From contig NZ_CANMUA010000001.1 in NCBI RefSeq assembly GCF_947500995.1, positions 496,001 to 560,000 of the forward strand: 64,000 nucleotides of DNA, read 5' to 3'. Shown in pieces: positions 15,601 to 23,984 of the stretch; position 1 is the first letter of the stretch; every line of letters begins with the position of its first letter. The position numbers and the translations under genes are program-made. The notes beneath the pieces are model-generated. The model saw nothing but the letters and a program-made list of their open reading frames with translations, was not told the origin of the DNA and ran no database searches. The stretch is from an uncultured Serinicoccus sp. (GTDB lineage: Bacteria; Actinomycetota; Actinomycetes; Actinomycetales; Dermatophilaceae).

Positions 15601-15625
15601 CAACCACTCACGGCGCTCGGTGGGG
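15601..15625 (+). repeat. Single CAACCA-N4-CGGCGCTCGGTGGGG repeat
   Basis: CAACCA, four variable bases (CTCA), then CGGCGCTCGGTGGGG. The same pattern occurs three times in tandem on the other strand at 40918-41013. It lies one base after palindromic element A, so the oleD-thiolase spacer holds two different repeat families. Confidence 0.7.
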
Positions 15626-15688
15626 CGTGCGCAGTTCCGGGCCGAGGCACGCCCCGACCTCTCCCCCGGCGGCGCCGCAGCGCTCACC

Positions 15689-15694
15689 TAGACT
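15689..15694 (+). promoter_or_regulatory. Candidate -10 (TAGACT) of the thiolase gene
   Basis: TAGACT lies 32 nt before the ATG at 15727, which has AAGGAGG at about 15715-15721. The same hexamer precedes rplY, mfd and metG. No good -35 is visible. Confidence 0.45.
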
Positions 15695-15726
15695 CACGGC
15701 ATACCGCTCACGTCAAGGAGGACACC

Positions 15727-16950
15727 ATGGCCGAGGCCGTCATCGTCGCCGCCGCCCGCACCCCGATCGGCCGCGCGTTCAAGGGGTCGCTGACCACCGT
15801 GCGGCCGGACGACCTGGCCGTCGGGGTGATCCGCGCGGCCCTGGAGCAGGTGCCCGGGCTCGACCCGACGACGGTGGACGACCTCTACCTCGGGTGCGCC
15901 GAGCCCTGGGGCGAGCACGGCTTCAACATGGCCCGGGTGGTGAGCGTGCTGCTCGGCCTCGACACGGTGCCCGGCGCCACGGTGAACCGCTTCTGCGCCA
16001 GCTCGGTGCAGACCACCCGCCAGGCGATGCACGCGATCAAGGCGGGTGAGGGCGACGTCTTCATCAGCGCCGGGGTCGAGTGCGTGTCGCGGTATGCCGA
16101 CTTCTCCGGCGCCGGGGGCGGCAAGGAGTCCTGGCGCAACCCGCTGTTCGCGGACGCGGTCGCGCGCACCGAGGCGATGGCCGCCTCCAACGAGACCTGG
16201 ACCGACCCGCGCGAGGACGGCCGGCTGCCGGACGCCTACATCGCCATGGGCCAGACCGCCGAGAACGTCGCCACCTCCCTCGGGATCTCCCGGGAGCGGC
16301 AGGACGAGTGGGGGGTCCGCAGCCAGAACCGCGCCGAGCAGGCCATCGCCGACGGCGTCTTCGCCCGCGAGATCGCGCCGGTCACCCTCGCCGACGGCAC
16401 CGTCGTCAGCACCGACGACGGGCCCCGCCCCGGGGTGACCCTGGAGAAGGTCAGCCAGCTGCAGCCCGTGTTCCGCGAGGGCGGCACCGTCACCGCGGGC
16501 AACTGCTGCCCGCTCAACGACGGGGCCGCCGCGCTGGTCGTCATGAGCGACACCCGCGCCGCCGAGCTCGGGCTGACGCCGCTGGCCCGGGTCGTCTCCA
16601 CCGGGGTGTCTGCCCTCTCCCCCGAGATCATGGGGCTCGGCCCGGTCGAGGCCTCCCGGCAGGCGCTGGCGCGCGCGGGCATGAGCATCTCCGACATGGA
16701 CCTCTACGAGATCAACGAGGCCTTCGCGGTCCAGGTGCTGGGCTCGGCCGACGCGCTGGGCATGGACGAGGACCGGCTCAACGTCCACGGCGGCGCGATC
16801 GCCCTCGGCCACCCCTTCGGCTCGACCGGCGCCCGCATCTCCACCACCCTCGTCAACGCCCTGCAGACCCGCGACGGCCAGTACGGCCTGGAGACCATGT
16901 GCGTCGGTGGCGGCCAGGGCATGGCGATGGTCATAGAGCGGCTCTCCTGA
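15727..16950 (+). CDS. Acetyl-CoA acetyltransferase / 3-ketoacyl-CoA thiolase
   Basis: 407 residues, full-length type II thiolase. It shows Cys90 in NRFCASS (acyl-enzyme nucleophile), NEAF, GGAIALGHPFGSTGAR with His362, and Cys392 in MCVGGGQG. It cleaves 3-ketoacyl-CoA or condenses acetyl-CoA in the cytoplasm; chain-length preference cannot be read. It has its own promoter-like TAGACT and a strong AAGGAGG site, so it is probably not in the ole operon, though adjacency to acyl-CoA-consuming ole genes is suggestive. No partner hydratase/dehydrogenase (FadB) gene is nearby. A large hairpin follows (16976-17043). Confidence 0.92.
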   Translation: MAEAVIVAAARTPIGRAFKGSLTTVRPDDLAVGVIRAALEQVPGLDPTTVDDLYLGCAEPWGEHGFNMARVVSVLLGLDTVPGATVNRFCASSVQTTRQAMHAIKAGEGDVFISAGVECVSRYADFSGAGGGKESWRNPLFADAVARTEAMAASNETWTDPREDGRLPDAYIAMGQTAENVATSLGISRERQDEWGVRSQNRAEQAIADGVFAREIAPVTLADGTVVSTDDGPRPGVTLEKVSQLQPVFREGGTVTAGNCCPLNDGAAALVVMSDTRAAELGLTPLARVVSTGVSALSPEIMGLGPVEASRQALARAGMSISDMDLYEINEAFAVQVLGSADALGMDEDRLNVHGGAIALGHPFGSTGARISTTLVNALQTRDGQYGLETMCVGGGQGMAMVIERLS

Positions 16951-16975
16951 CGGCCTGAGCGCGGCCTCGTCGCGG

Positions 16976-17043
16976 CCTGGGCAGAGAAAGGCCCCCCGGA
17001 CAGCGGCTGCCACCCCCGGGTCGAGCACCTTTCTCTGCTCAGG
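16976..17043. terminator. Large hairpin after thiolase (16-bp arms)
   Basis: Arms 16976-16991 (CCTGGGCAGAGAAAGG) and 17028-17043 are inverted repeats with one mismatch, which would be a G-U pair in RNA. The 36-nt loop is itself GC-rich. It lies between the thiolase stop and the DUF808 promoter region. Either a terminator or a mobile palindrome remnant. Confidence 0.6.
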
Positions 17044-17148
17044 CGCAGGTATGCCGACGCCCAGCGGGTGGGCGCGTGACCGCATACCTCGCGATCGACC
17101 GGTAGCCTGACGCCGATCTGTCCGTCCCCGCCCACCTGAGGTGACCCC

Positions 17149-18111
17149 ATGGCTGCTGGTCTGGCTGCCCTGCTCGACGACATCGCGGCGATCGCCCGCA
17201 TCGCCGCCGCGTCCGTCGACGACATCGGCGCCGCCGCAGGTCGGGCGGGCGCCAAGGCCGCCGGCGTCATCGTCGACGACGCCGCCGTGACCCCGCGCTA
17301 CGTCACCGGCGTCGACCCCAGCCGCGAGCTGCCGATGATCAAGACCATCGCCCTCGGGTCGATCCGCAACAAGCTGCTCTTCATCGTCCCCGCGGTCCTG
17401 CTGCTGAGCATCTTCGTGCCGTGGCTGCTCACCCCGATCCTCATGCTCGGCGGGTGCTACCTGTCCTACGAGGGCGCCCACAAGGTGCTGGAGTGGCTCG
17501 GCGTGGGGCACGACGCCGCCCACGACGAGCCGGCGGTGGAGCAGGGCCCGGAGGCGGAGAAGAAGGTCACCAGCGGGGCGATCCGGACCGACTTCATCCT
17601 CTCGGCGGAGATCATGGTCATCGCGCTCAACGAGGTGACCGACGAGCCGGTGCTCAACCGGGCCATCATCCTCGTCGTCGTCGCTCTCGCCATCACCGCG
17701 CTCATCTACGGCGCGGTGGCGCTCATCGTCAAGATGGACGACATCGGCCTCCGCCTCGCCCAGCGCGAGTCCGAGGGGACGCAGAGGTTCGGCCGCGGGC
17801 TGGTCAAGGCGATGCCGATCGTGCTGCGGACGCTGTCCATCGTGGGCGTCGTCGCCATGCTGTGGGTCGGTGGCCACATCCTGCTCGTCGGCATGGACGA
17901 CCTCGGCTTCCACCCGATCTACGAGTTCGTCCACCACGCCGAGGAGGTCGTGGGCGGGCTCGTCCCCGGGCTGCACGGCCTGCTCGCCTGGCTGACCAAC
18001 ACCTTCTTCTCCGCGGTGCTCGGCCTCTCCGTCGGGCTGCTCCTCGTCGGCGTCGTGTCGGTCCTGCCGATCGGCAAGGACGACGACCACGCGGAGGCCG
18101 GCGCCCACTGA
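17149..18111 (+). CDS. DUF808 family integral membrane protein (YedI-like)
   Basis: 320 residues. The N-terminal ~50 residues are Ala/Asp-rich (LLDDIAAIARIAAASVDDIGA), typical of DUF808. Hydrophobic segments follow near 70-95 (LLFIVPAVLLLSIFVPWLL), 165-195, 225-250 and 280-305, and the conserved YEGAHKVLEW is near 104. Function is unknown in the family; it is in the cytoplasmic membrane. ATG 17149 has GAGGTG just upstream. It converges on the small gene at 18133-18459. Length is normal for the family. Confidence 0.85.
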   Translation: MAAGLAALLDDIAAIARIAAASVDDIGAAAGRAGAKAAGVIVDDAAVTPRYVTGVDPSRELPMIKTIALGSIRNKLLFIVPAVLLLSIFVPWLLTPILMLGGCYLSYEGAHKVLEWLGVGHDAAHDEPAVEQGPEAEKKVTSGAIRTDFILSAEIMVIALNEVTDEPVLNRAIILVVVALAITALIYGAVALIVKMDDIGLRLAQRESEGTQRFGRGLVKAMPIVLRTLSIVGVVAMLWVGGHILLVGMDDLGFHPIYEFVHHAEEVVGGLVPGLHGLLAWLTNTFFSAVLGLSVGLLLVGVVSVLPIGKDDDHAEAGAH

Positions 18112-18132
18112 GGACCGGCGCCGCCCGTCGGC

Positions 18133-18459
18133 TCAGGGCAGGCTGCGGCGCAGGGCGAGGAGCTGCTCGGCGAGGTCGGCCTCGGGCAGGTCGGTCTGCC
18201 GCCAGTCGTAGGTCATGACCCGAAGCTGGTCCATGACCACGCCCGGGCCGAGGTCGGGCACCGTCTCCCGCCGCTGCCCCGTCCGGTCGGCCACCGCGTC
18301 CGCGAGCTCCTGCACCACCCCCCGCACCCCGGGGTATGCCGCCTGCGCCCGGTCCAGCGGCAGCTGCTGCCAGCGTCGGACGACCCGCTCGGTCTCGGTG
18401 TCGACGACAGCGGACGGCCCGCCAGCAGACGAGCTGCCGGCGGGCCGTGTGCCGCTCAC
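18133..18459 (-). CDS. Small conserved-looking hypothetical protein
   Basis: 108 residues, soluble, no signal peptide. Helical pattern with VVRRWQQLPLDRAQAAYPGV (27-46), VVQELADAVADRT (48-60) and a C-terminus DLPEADLAEQLLALRRSLP. A GTG at 18459 lies 14 nt after the stop of the Bax-inhibitor-1 gene, so it is probably its operon partner. The start is uncertain: no clear ribosome site, and a GTG further in is possible. I do not recognise a family. Confidence 0.55.
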   Translation of the reverse strand: MSGTRPAGSSSAGGPSAVVDTETERVVRRWQQLPLDRAQAAYPGVRGVVQELADAVADRTGQRRETVPDLGPGVVMDQLRVMTYDWRQTDLPEADLAEQLLALRRSLP

Positions 18460-18473
18460 GTCGCGCGGGGTGC

Positions 18474-19370
18474 TCAGTCGCTGCTCTGCAGGATCGCGAA
18501 GAGCCGCAGGAACTCGATGTAGAGCCACACGAGGCTGGCGACGAGGCCGTGGCCCAGCAGCCAGGAGTACTTCTCCGGAGCGCCGCCGCTGACCGCACGG
18601 TCGACCGAGTCGAAGTCGACGGCCAGGCTGTAGGACGCGAGCCCCACACCGAGCAGCGAGATGAGGATGCCGAGCGGGCCGCCGTAGATGCCCCAGCCGT
18701 CGCCGAAACCGAGGAACGAGGCGCCCAGGTTGACGAGCAGGAAGACCAGGTATCCCATGGCGAACATGCCGAAGATGCGCCGCGACTTGCTCGTCACCTT
18801 GATGAAGCCGGCCTTCCAGCCGATGAACATTCCGACGAAGGTGGCCAGGGTCGCGACGACGGCGGTCGACACCACCCCGGGGTAGCGGGCCTCGAAGGTC
18901 ACGCTGATCGCCCCGAGGAAGAGACCCTGGAGCACGGCGTGACTGACGATCAGGCCGACGTTGACCTTCTTGCTGAAGGCGATGGCGAAGCTCAGGCCGA
19001 GGGAGCCGAGCATCCCCAGCAGCCACACGGGCGTGGCGATGTCCGGCTGCGCACCGACGACGAACCAGGTGACGGCGCTGCTGGCCAGGACCAGGCCGAA
19101 CAGCACCAGCGTCTTCACGACGACGTCGTCCAGCGTGAGCCGGCCGGTCTGCGCCGGGCCGGCGGGCGGCTGGTCGTAGAGGTCGCGCAGCTGCTGGTCG
19201 GACATGCTCTCGCTCGGGCCGGGCTGGTAGCCGGCGGGGAACGTGGGCTGACCCTGGGGCGGGGCGTAGCCCTGCTGGGCGTATCCGCCCTGCTGCTGGG
19301 TGCCGAAACCGGCATACCCGCCCTGGGCGGCCTCCTTGTCGATGCGGTTGAAGACCGGGTTGACGGCCAT
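18474..19370 (-). CDS. Bax inhibitor-1 / YccA family membrane protein
   Basis: 298 residues. A cytoplasmic N-terminus (1-~85) rich in Gly, Gln, Pro and Tyr (GGYAQQGYAPPQGQP) precedes about seven transmembrane segments from residue 88 to 290. The LTLDDVVVKTLVLFGLVL start and the C-terminal WLLGHGLVASLVWLYIEFLR fit the actinobacterial YccA-like branch. The fold is a putative pH-sensitive ion leak channel; the bacterial role is unclear. GGAGGA precedes the ATG. Divergent from the M14 peptidase, with 161 bp between that carry TATCCT-like -10 candidates on both strands. Confidence 0.88.
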   Translation of the reverse strand: MAVNPVFNRIDKEAAQGGYAGFGTQQQGGYAQQGYAPPQGQPTFPAGYQPGPSESMSDQQLRDLYDQPPAGPAQTGRLTLDDVVVKTLVLFGLVLASSAVTWFVVGAQPDIATPVWLLGMLGSLGLSFAIAFSKKVNVGLIVSHAVLQGLFLGAISVTFEARYPGVVSTAVVATLATFVGMFIGWKAGFIKVTSKSRRIFGMFAMGYLVFLLVNLGASFLGFGDGWGIYGGPLGILISLLGVGLASYSLAVDFDSVDRAVSGGAPEKYSWLLGHGLVASLVWLYIEFLRLFAILQSSD

Positions 19371-19531
19371 GGATCCTCCAAGTAGGTCGGCACCGGGGTC
19401 GTGCGACCCCGATGTCTGGTGTCACCAGGATAAACGTGCGAGGCCACCGGAGGATTCCGGTCCTCGGGGCGAGCCTGGTGCGTGTCGGTGGGCCGGGCTA
19501 TCCTGGCCTGCGCCCCACGACGAGGAGATGC

Positions 19532-22027
19532 ATGTCGCACCGCACCGGCCCGCCCGCGCTCACCGGCGTCCTGGCCCTGGCCCTGAGCGCCGGCCTGACC
19601 GCCGCGCCGGTAGCGGCCGTGCCCTCCGTTCCCTCTGCGCAGGTCACCGCGGCCCCGCTGGCCGCCCACCCGGTCAGCGACGCGGCCTACCCGCGCCAGG
19701 AGCCGCTGCCGGAGCCGCCGGTGGAGGAGTCCGACGCCGCCCTCAAGCCGGGGCTGACGGCATACCACGACATCGCGCGACAACTCAACGCCGCGATGGA
19801 GCGCTCGGACCGCGTCTCCGCGGAGGTCCTCACGCAGACCGCCGGGGGCCGCCAGGTCTACCTCGTGACCCTGACCGCCAAGGAGAACGCCAACCAGGCA
19901 CGGCGCCAGGCCGCCTACCGCGACCTCATCACCGAGGACCCGGCGACGGCCGCCCGGGACCGGCGGCTGGCCCAGCAGTACAAGACGCCGATCTTCGTCA
20001 ACGCCAACATCCACGGCAACGAGTTCGAGGGCACCGACGCCGCGCTGCGGCTCGTGGAGGACTACGCGACGAGCAACGACGCCGCGGTGAAGAAGCTGCT
20101 CAAGCGCTCCCGCATCCACCTGGTCATCTCGGCGAACCCCGACGGACGGCACGACAACACCCGCCGCAACGCGGCCGGCTTCGACCTCAACCGCGACTTC
20201 GTGACCGCCACCCAGCCCGAGACCGTCGCCGTCCGCGACGCCCTGATCCACACCCAGCCGCTGCTCATGCTGGACCTGCACGGCTACGTCAACGGCACCC
20301 TCGTCGAGCCCACGACGCCGCCGCACGGGGAGAACTACGAGTACGACCTCTTCATCAAGCACGCCTACCCCAACGGGCTGGGGATGGAGGAGGCCGTCAA
20401 CGGGCTCGGCTACGACGAGGGCGACGGCGTGCGTCCGGTCCAGGTCCCGCTGCGCGACTGGGACGAGGGCTGGGACGACTGGCCGCCGATCTTCACCCCG
20501 CAGTACGCCGCGCTGCACGGTGCCGTCGCGCACACCATCGAGATCCCGCTGCGGGTCAACAACGCGTCCTACGACCTGCCCGCGGAGGAGCTGCGGCGCC
20601 GCTCCGCGATCAACACCGACATCGCCTCCGCGGCGATCTCCGGGACGCTGGAGTATGCCGCGGCGCACCGCGAGGAGCTCCTCGCCGACCACATCGAGAT
20701 CTTCCGGCGCGGCGAGGCCGGCGAGCCGCAGACGCCGGTGGAGGAGGGTCTCTTCGACGGCGTGATCGGTCCGGAGGACGTCTACACCACCTCCTACCCG
20801 CGGGCCTACGTCATCCCGGTGGGAGACGGACAGCGGTCCGCCCCGGCCGCGGCCCGGCTCGTGGACTTCCTCGTCGCCAACGACGTCGAGGTGACCCGGC
20901 TCGAGCGGGACCGGCTCCTGGCCGGACGCTCCTACCCCGCCGGCAGCTACGTCGTGGACCTGCACCAGGCCAAGCGCGGCATGGCCAACACCATCCTCGG
21001 CCGGGGCACGGACATCTCGGACCGGGTCGACGCGATGTACGACATCTCCGGGTGGAGCCACGCCCTGCTCTGGGGCGCCGACGTCGACACGGTGCCCGAC
21101 GGCGACCCGCTGCGCATCGGTGGCGGGCTGGTCGAGGGCGCCGACCCCACCGGGTCGTTGGCCGACAGCAGCTCGGGGTGGCTGCTGCCGATGCAGGACC
21201 CGGCGGACGTGCAGGCCGCCAGCCTGCTCCTGGAGCAGGGCGTGCCGGTCGAGCTGCTGGCCGACGGCTCGGTGCTGGTCCCGGCCGACTACCCCTGGGC
21301 GGCGGGCAACGTCGTCGACACCTTCGGCGTCGAGCTGGCCGCCGCCCCCGAGGGAGCCGCCGGCGAGGCGCTCGAGGCCTCCGACCGCGTCGTCGGGGTC
21401 TCCGGGACCGCGGAGGAGCGCTGGGCCCTCACCGAGATGGGCCTGACCGTCCGCGAGGTCAGCACGGCCGCGCTCAACGACGGGTTGGACCTGTCCGACC
21501 TGGATGCGCTCTACGTCTCCAGCGGCCTCGACTGGGCCGACCTGTCCGACGAGGCCCGCTCGGAGGTGCAGGACTTCCTCGGCGACGGCGGCGGCGTCGT
21601 GGGACGGGGTGTCGCCGGCGCCCGGCTGAACGACGCCGTGGACCTCGTCGAGGCCACCGCCGTGCGCGGCCGCAGCGACGCCAACGGCGTCGTCAGCGTG
21701 GACAACGCCACGGACAGCCCGATCACGGCGGCGGCGACCGGCGAGACCTTCGTCTACTCGCCCGTGTGGTTCACGGGACTCGGCGACGACGTGCGGGTCG
21801 ACCAGCGCCTGGGCGAGAAGCCCCTCGTCAGCGGCCACTGGCGGGCCACCTCGGCCGGTGAGGGTGGCCCGGAGGACGCCGCCGGGCAGGCGGTCGTCGT
21901 CAGCGCCGAGACGGACGGCTCGCGCGGTGTCCTCTTCGGCACCGAGCCGCTCTTCCGGGCGCACCCGAAGGGCCAGTTCGCCCTCGTCGCCCGGGCGCTG
22001 CTCTGGGTCGGGTCGGACGCCCGCTAG
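19532..22027 (+). CDS. Secreted M14 family zinc carboxypeptidase
   Basis: 831 residues. A Sec signal peptide (1-~29, ALTGVLALALSAGLTAAPVAA) is followed by an M14 domain: zinc ligands His161 and Glu164 in IHGNEFEG, His250 in LDLHGYVNG as likely third ligand, NPDGR near 203, LNRDF near 215, and candidate catalytic Glu337 in HTIEIPLR. Residues ~420-831 form an accessory region ending in a ThuA/GATase-like pattern (DALYVSSGLDW, VLFGTEPLFRAH). It would cleave peptides or cell-wall cross-links outside the cell. The ATG at 19532 has GAGGAG 4 nt upstream and yields the signal peptide. No C-terminal anchor is seen. Confidence 0.87.
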   Translation: MSHRTGPPALTGVLALALSAGLTAAPVAAVPSVPSAQVTAAPLAAHPVSDAAYPRQEPLPEPPVEESDAALKPGLTAYHDIARQLNAAMERSDRVSAEVLTQTAGGRQVYLVTLTAKENANQARRQAAYRDLITEDPATAARDRRLAQQYKTPIFVNANIHGNEFEGTDAALRLVEDYATSNDAAVKKLLKRSRIHLVISANPDGRHDNTRRNAAGFDLNRDFVTATQPETVAVRDALIHTQPLLMLDLHGYVNGTLVEPTTPPHGENYEYDLFIKHAYPNGLGMEEAVNGLGYDEGDGVRPVQVPLRDWDEGWDDWPPIFTPQYAALHGAVAHTIEIPLRVNNASYDLPAEELRRRSAINTDIASAAISGTLEYAAAHREELLADHIEIFRRGEAGEPQTPVEEGLFDGVIGPEDVYTTSYPRAYVIPVGDGQRSAPAAARLVDFLVANDVEVTRLERDRLLAGRSYPAGSYVVDLHQAKRGMANTILGRGTDISDRVDAMYDISGWSHALLWGADVDTVPDGDPLRIGGGLVEGADPTGSLADSSSGWLLPMQDPADVQAASLLLEQGVPVELLADGSVLVPADYPWAAGNVVDTFGVELAAAPEGAAGEALEASDRVVGVSGTAEERWALTEMGLTVREVSTAALNDGLDLSDLDALYVSSGLDWADLSDEARSEVQDFLGDGGGVVGRGVAGARLNDAVDLVEATAVRGRSDANGVVSVDNATDSPITAAATGETFVYSPVWFTGLGDDVRVDQRLGEKPLVSGHWRATSAGEGGPEDAAGQAVVVSAETDGSRGVLFGTEPLFRAHPKGQFALVARALLWVGSDAR

Positions 22028-22033
22028 GCCCCG

Positions 22034-22107
22034 GCCCCCGTAGCCCAATCGGCAGAGGCAGCCCACTTAAAATGGGTTCAGTGCGGGTTCGAGTCCCGCC
22101 GGGGGCA
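22034..22107 (+). tRNA. tRNA with UAA anticodon (Leu by code), class-I variable loop
   Basis: 74 nt. Acceptor stem GCCCCCG (22034-22040) with CGGGGGC (22100-22106), A73 at 22107; CCA is not encoded. Anticodon stem GCCCA/TGGGT encloses the loop CTTAAAA, anticodon TAA. T-arm GCGGG-TTCGAGT-CCCGC is perfect. The variable loop is only 5 nt (TCAGT), whereas bacterial tRNA-Leu is normally class II with a long variable arm. It sits 6 nt after the M14 gene. Decoding UUA is inferred from the anticodon; aminoacylation by LeuRS is uncertain. Confidence 0.85.
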
Positions 22108-22150
22108 CCCAGGCCGGCCTGAGGCGTCTCGTGCCGGGCAGGATGGGGGT

Positions 22151-23008
22151 ATGCCGCAGCGCCCCTCCCCGGACCCCGTCCCCCCGGTCGCCGGCGACCC
22201 GCACCCGCTCACCGGAGAGGTGTTCCCCTCCCCCGTGCCGCCCGGGTCGGGATGGCCGCAGGACCCGGCCCCCGCCGGCCTGCGGGCGGCGCGCAGCGAG
22301 GGCGGGGTCCGCAGGCAGGCGGCCGGGTCCCGCGACCTGCACACCCTCGACGCGCGGGTGAGCGTCTGCTCCGCATGCCCCCGGCTGGTGGACTGGCGCG
22401 AGGAGGTCGCGAGCACCCGCCGGGCCGCCTACGCCGACCAGCCGTACTGGGGCCGCCCCGCCCCCGGCTACGGCGACCCCGCTCCCGAGATCCTGGTCGT
22501 CGGCCTCGCCCCGGCCGCCCACGGGGCCAACCGGACCGGGCGCATCTTCACCGGCGACCGGTCCGGCGACTGGATCTACGCCGCCCTCCACCGCGCCGGC
22601 TACGCCTCCCAGGCGTCCTCCACGCACGCCGGGGACGGCCTGTCGCTCACGTCGGTGCGCATCACCGCAGCCGTCCACTGCGCGCCGCCCGGCAACGCCC
22701 CGACGGCGGCCGAACGGCATACCTGCGGGGTGTGGCTGGAGCGTGAGCTGGCCCTGGTGGAACCGACGCTGCGCTCCGTGCTCGCCCTCGGCGGCATCGG
22801 CTGGGACGCCTTCCTGGCCGGGGCGCGGTCCGCCGGCTGGGAGGTGCCCCGGCCGCGGCCCCGCTTCGGCCACGGCGCCGAGGCCCGCCTGCGCAGCGCG
22901 TCGGGACGACCGGTGCGGCTCCTGGGGAGCTACCACGTCAGCCAGCAGAACACCTTCACCGGCCGGCTCACCGAGGCGATGCTGGACGAGGTGATCGCCC
23001 GGCTCTGA
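22151..23008 (+). CDS. Family-5 uracil-DNA glycosylase (UdgB type)
   Basis: 285 residues. Motif 1 GLAPAAHGANRTGRIFTGD near 118-136 has Ala where other families have an acidic catalytic residue, as in family 5. The C-terminal motif SYHVSQQNTFTGRLT (near 259) carries the catalytic His. Cysteines near residues 75-78 (CSACP), 178 and 194 fit an iron-sulfur cluster. The enzyme excises uracil and related deaminated bases from DNA. The ATG forms part of GGTATGCC, and CAGGAT just upstream could be a -10 of a leaderless transcript. Ends 13 nt from the convergent ppx gene. Confidence 0.88.
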   Translation: MPQRPSPDPVPPVAGDPHPLTGEVFPSPVPPGSGWPQDPAPAGLRAARSEGGVRRQAAGSRDLHTLDARVSVCSACPRLVDWREEVASTRRAAYADQPYWGRPAPGYGDPAPEILVVGLAPAAHGANRTGRIFTGDRSGDWIYAALHRAGYASQASSTHAGDGLSLTSVRITAAVHCAPPGNAPTAAERHTCGVWLERELALVEPTLRSVLALGGIGWDAFLAGARSAGWEVPRPRPRFGHGAEARLRSASGRPVRLLGSYHVSQQNTFTGRLTEAMLDEVIARL

Positions 23009-23021
23009 GCCGGGCGGCCCC

Positions 23022-23984
23022 TCACGCCTGGGACAGGGCGATCCCGTCGAGGATGTCGGACTCCGAGGCCCGCACGGTCCGCAGGCCGGAGTCGTGCGCC
23101 ACCCGCTGGACGACCGTGCGCCACACGAGGGCACCGGCGCCGATGACGTCCACGCGACCCTCGTGCATGAACGGCAGCTCCCGGCGGCGCGAGCGTGGGC
23201 TGAGCAGCAGGTCGCTGCAGGCGTCGACCACCTGGTCGACGTCCAGCTCGGCGCCGTGGATCCGGTCCCGCTGGTATGCCGGCAGCCCCAGCGCGTGGGC
23301 GGTCACCGTGGTGACCGAGCCGGCGAGCCCGACGAGGGTGCCGACCCCGGAGAGGTCCACCGTCCCGGCCACGTCGTCGACGGCGCGGACGATGTCGGAC
23401 AGCGCCGCCCACACCTGGTCCTCGCCCGGCGGGTCGTCGTGCAGGTGGCGCTCGGTCAGCCGGACGCAGCCGATGTCCACCGAGCGGGACGCCGCCACCG
23501 CGGTGCCCGTCCCGTCCCCCAGCACCAGCTCGGTCGAGCCCCCGCCGATGTCGACGACCAGGTAGGGGCCCGGGGCCCCGGCATCGCGCAGGGGCCCGGT
23601 CGCGCCCGCGAAGGAGAGCGCCGCCTCCTCCTGCCCGGTCACCACCTCGGGGGTGACGTCGAAGGCGCCGAAGGCGTCCTGGACCCCGGCGACGAAGTCC
23701 GCCGCGTTGGAGGCGTCACGGGAGGCCGAGGTGGCCACGAAGCGGACCCGCTCGCAGCCGAGGTCCCGGCACTGCTCGGCATACCCCTGCGCCACGGCCA
23801 GGGTGCGCGCCATGGCCGCCTCGCCGATCGCCCCGGTCGCGTCGATGCCCTCGCCCAGCCGGACGATCTGCATCTGCCGGGTGACCTCGCGCAGCACCGG
23901 GGCGGCGCCGTCACCGGGCTCGAGGTCGGCCACGAGCAGCCGGATCGAGTTGGTGCCGCAGTCGACGGCACCCACACGCGTCAT
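23022..23984 (-). CDS. ppx: Ppx/GppA exopolyphosphatase family protein
   Basis: 320 residues, actin-like ATPase fold. DCGTNSIRLLVAD is at 8-20 (phosphate loop), TSASRDASN near 92, VVTGQEEAALSF near 116, VVDIGGGSTEL near 145, and GLAGSVTT near 215. It hydrolyses polyphosphate and/or pppGpp; the short form lacks the C-terminal HD domain, as in actinobacterial Ppx proteins. Its ATG overlaps the DUF501 TGA by four bases (ATGA). It is the last gene of the eno-ftsB-DUF501-ppx set, the same order as in mycobacteria. Confidence 0.9.
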   Translation of the reverse strand: MTRVGAVDCGTNSIRLLVADLEPGDGAAPVLREVTRQMQIVRLGEGIDATGAIGEAAMARTLAVAQGYAEQCRDLGCERVRFVATSASRDASNAADFVAGVQDAFGAFDVTPEVVTGQEEAALSFAGATGPLRDAGAPGPYLVVDIGGGSTELVLGDGTGTAVAASRSVDIGCVRLTERHLHDDPPGEDQVWAALSDIVRAVDDVAGTVDLSGVGTLVGLAGSVTTVTAHALGLPAYQRDRIHGAELDVDQVVDACSDLLLSPRSRRRELPFMHEGRVDVIGAGALVWRTVVQRVAHDSGLRTVRASESDILDGIALSQA

